The notes under the pieces: generated by a model | Database searches by the model: none | The model's input: only the letters and a program-made list of their open reading frames with translations | What the model was told of the DNA's origin: nothing | Source of the DNA: Aurelia coerulea | Lineage: Eukaryota; Cnidaria; Scyphozoa; Semaeostomeae; Ulmaridae | NCBI GenBank assembly: GCA_039566865.1 | Contig: CM076943.1 | Location: 37,022,663 to 37,086,662 of the forward strand | Direction: 5' to 3' | Length of the DNA stretch: 64,000 nt | Position numbers and translations under genes: made by a program | In this document: piece by piece, positions 63,239-64,000 of the stretch | How the letters are laid out: the number at the start of each line of letters is the position of its first letter | Numbering within the stretch: position 1 is the first letter of the stretch

Positions 63239-64000
63239 AGGTAATTTGGATACCATATACTAACCACATTCAGCTGTATGCTTTCTTCTTCTTTTCTGCT
63301 GGGGTTTCTTGCATGTATATCATGCAATGCTGCAAGGACAAAGGGAAAGATAAAGTTTATGAGATAAGGATGCAGTTTGTGCTAGTTTGCGTTATCCTAT
63401 TTCCTAATAATTCAATCTATTTCAATATTTTCAACAACTTCCTTCAATAACTGGCCACAGGAAGCCAAATAATGATCATAAATCAATAACCATGTCAGAC
63501 ATGAGCAGTTTGTTATGTTCCACACAACCTTGCAATAAACAAATTTCTTGCATGCACATATAAATGCTAACCACAGGAAAAACAAGGTAATTGAAATCAT
63601 AATATTTTAGAGTAAGGTTGCTACAATGACACCACATTCAGATGGCAAGTGCATTGCTTATTTGTTTTTTTGGCCCGAAGTGCGGCCTATTATTGGCTTC
63701 GGTAGGCTGGCCTAAATCAAAACGTAAAACTTTCTGTTACCTTTTTCGCCGTCCCATTGCAAGAGAGAGAAGATATGCGGTCAAGCCACTGTCCTTGACG
63801 AAGCAGCCCTCGTTTTACATCTTTTCCAGGTATCCATAATTTTCAAATTTAGCACGTTTCTCGTGTGATAAGACTGCCAAATTGTTGTGGTCAAATGTCG
63901 TTTTTTGGAAGCTGCAAATGACAATTCCGTGCACCTTCTTTTAGCAGGTGAAGGCTCCATTCTTGAAAATATTAACGTTTCTTCAAGCAGTCATCCCTCT
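63239..64000. other. No recognisable gene or repeat
   Basis: Short ORFs (63232-63450, 63642-63839) have no motif I can name. No further channel exon was seen. Confidence 0.45.

Overview
This window reads as animal nuclear DNA and most resembles an AT-rich invertebrate genome. I favour a cnidarian, probably an anthozoan, because of the mix of PHD-endonuclease-RT LINEs, Penelope-like elements and many MITE families, but no single feature proves it. The only host gene I can recognise is a Cys-loop (GABA-A/glycine-type) ligand-gated ion channel on the + strand. Three consecutive exons are visible (43615-43682, 50819-51042, 57429-57511; 68, 224 and 83 bp), separated by introns of about 7.1 and 6.4 kb that are packed with retrotransposon debris. 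Nearly everything else is mobile DNA.

Layout. 0-10 kb: MITE territory. It holds TTAA-flanked piggyBac-like MITEs (1-536, 6781-7661), a short palindromic MITE family (651-871, 3301-3527), a GGAATG-rich tandem duplication (5.4-6.2 kb), a 1.16 kb foldback element (8364-9521) and a MITE with a 9 bp target duplication (9665-10087). 11.8-18.7 kb: one old LINE on the - strand (ORF1, then PHD finger, endonuclease and RT) that was broken twice. A 955 bp element with 46 bp perfect inverted repeats entered ORF1 (10 bp target duplication), and a 5'-truncated poly(A) LINE entered ORF2 (8 bp target duplication), which created a 547-codon chimeric ORF. 21-27.5 kb: three Penelope-like element copies, one with a long open RT/GIY-YIG ORF (21896-23980), one tail fragment just upstream in the same orientation, and one inverted copy interrupted by two TTAA insertions. 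28.5-37 kb: two copies of a 3.8 kb hAT-like element that is itself a large imperfect palindrome with arrays of a TTTCACG repeat at both ends. 37.4-40 kb: an unassigned segment bounded by 16 bp inverted repeats. 42-57 kb: the channel gene, whose introns carry at least four LINE pseudogenes and a retrotransposon Gag remnant. 57.6-64 kb: more MITEs, a LINE fragment and one or two unidentified exon-like segments.

How the parts relate. The order of nesting can be read from target-site duplications. Several insertions are precise enough that the pre-insertion sequence is visible at the junction or in a paralogous copy elsewhere in the window. TTAA is a recurrent target, used by at least four dissimilar short families. 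A stem-loop in the 3' UTR of two LINE copies keeps its pairing through compensatory changes, which suggests a selected RNA structure.

Limits: all similarities are by eye. I could not run searches, folding or alignments, LINE clade names are deliberately left open, and copy boundaries without a target-site duplication are approximate.
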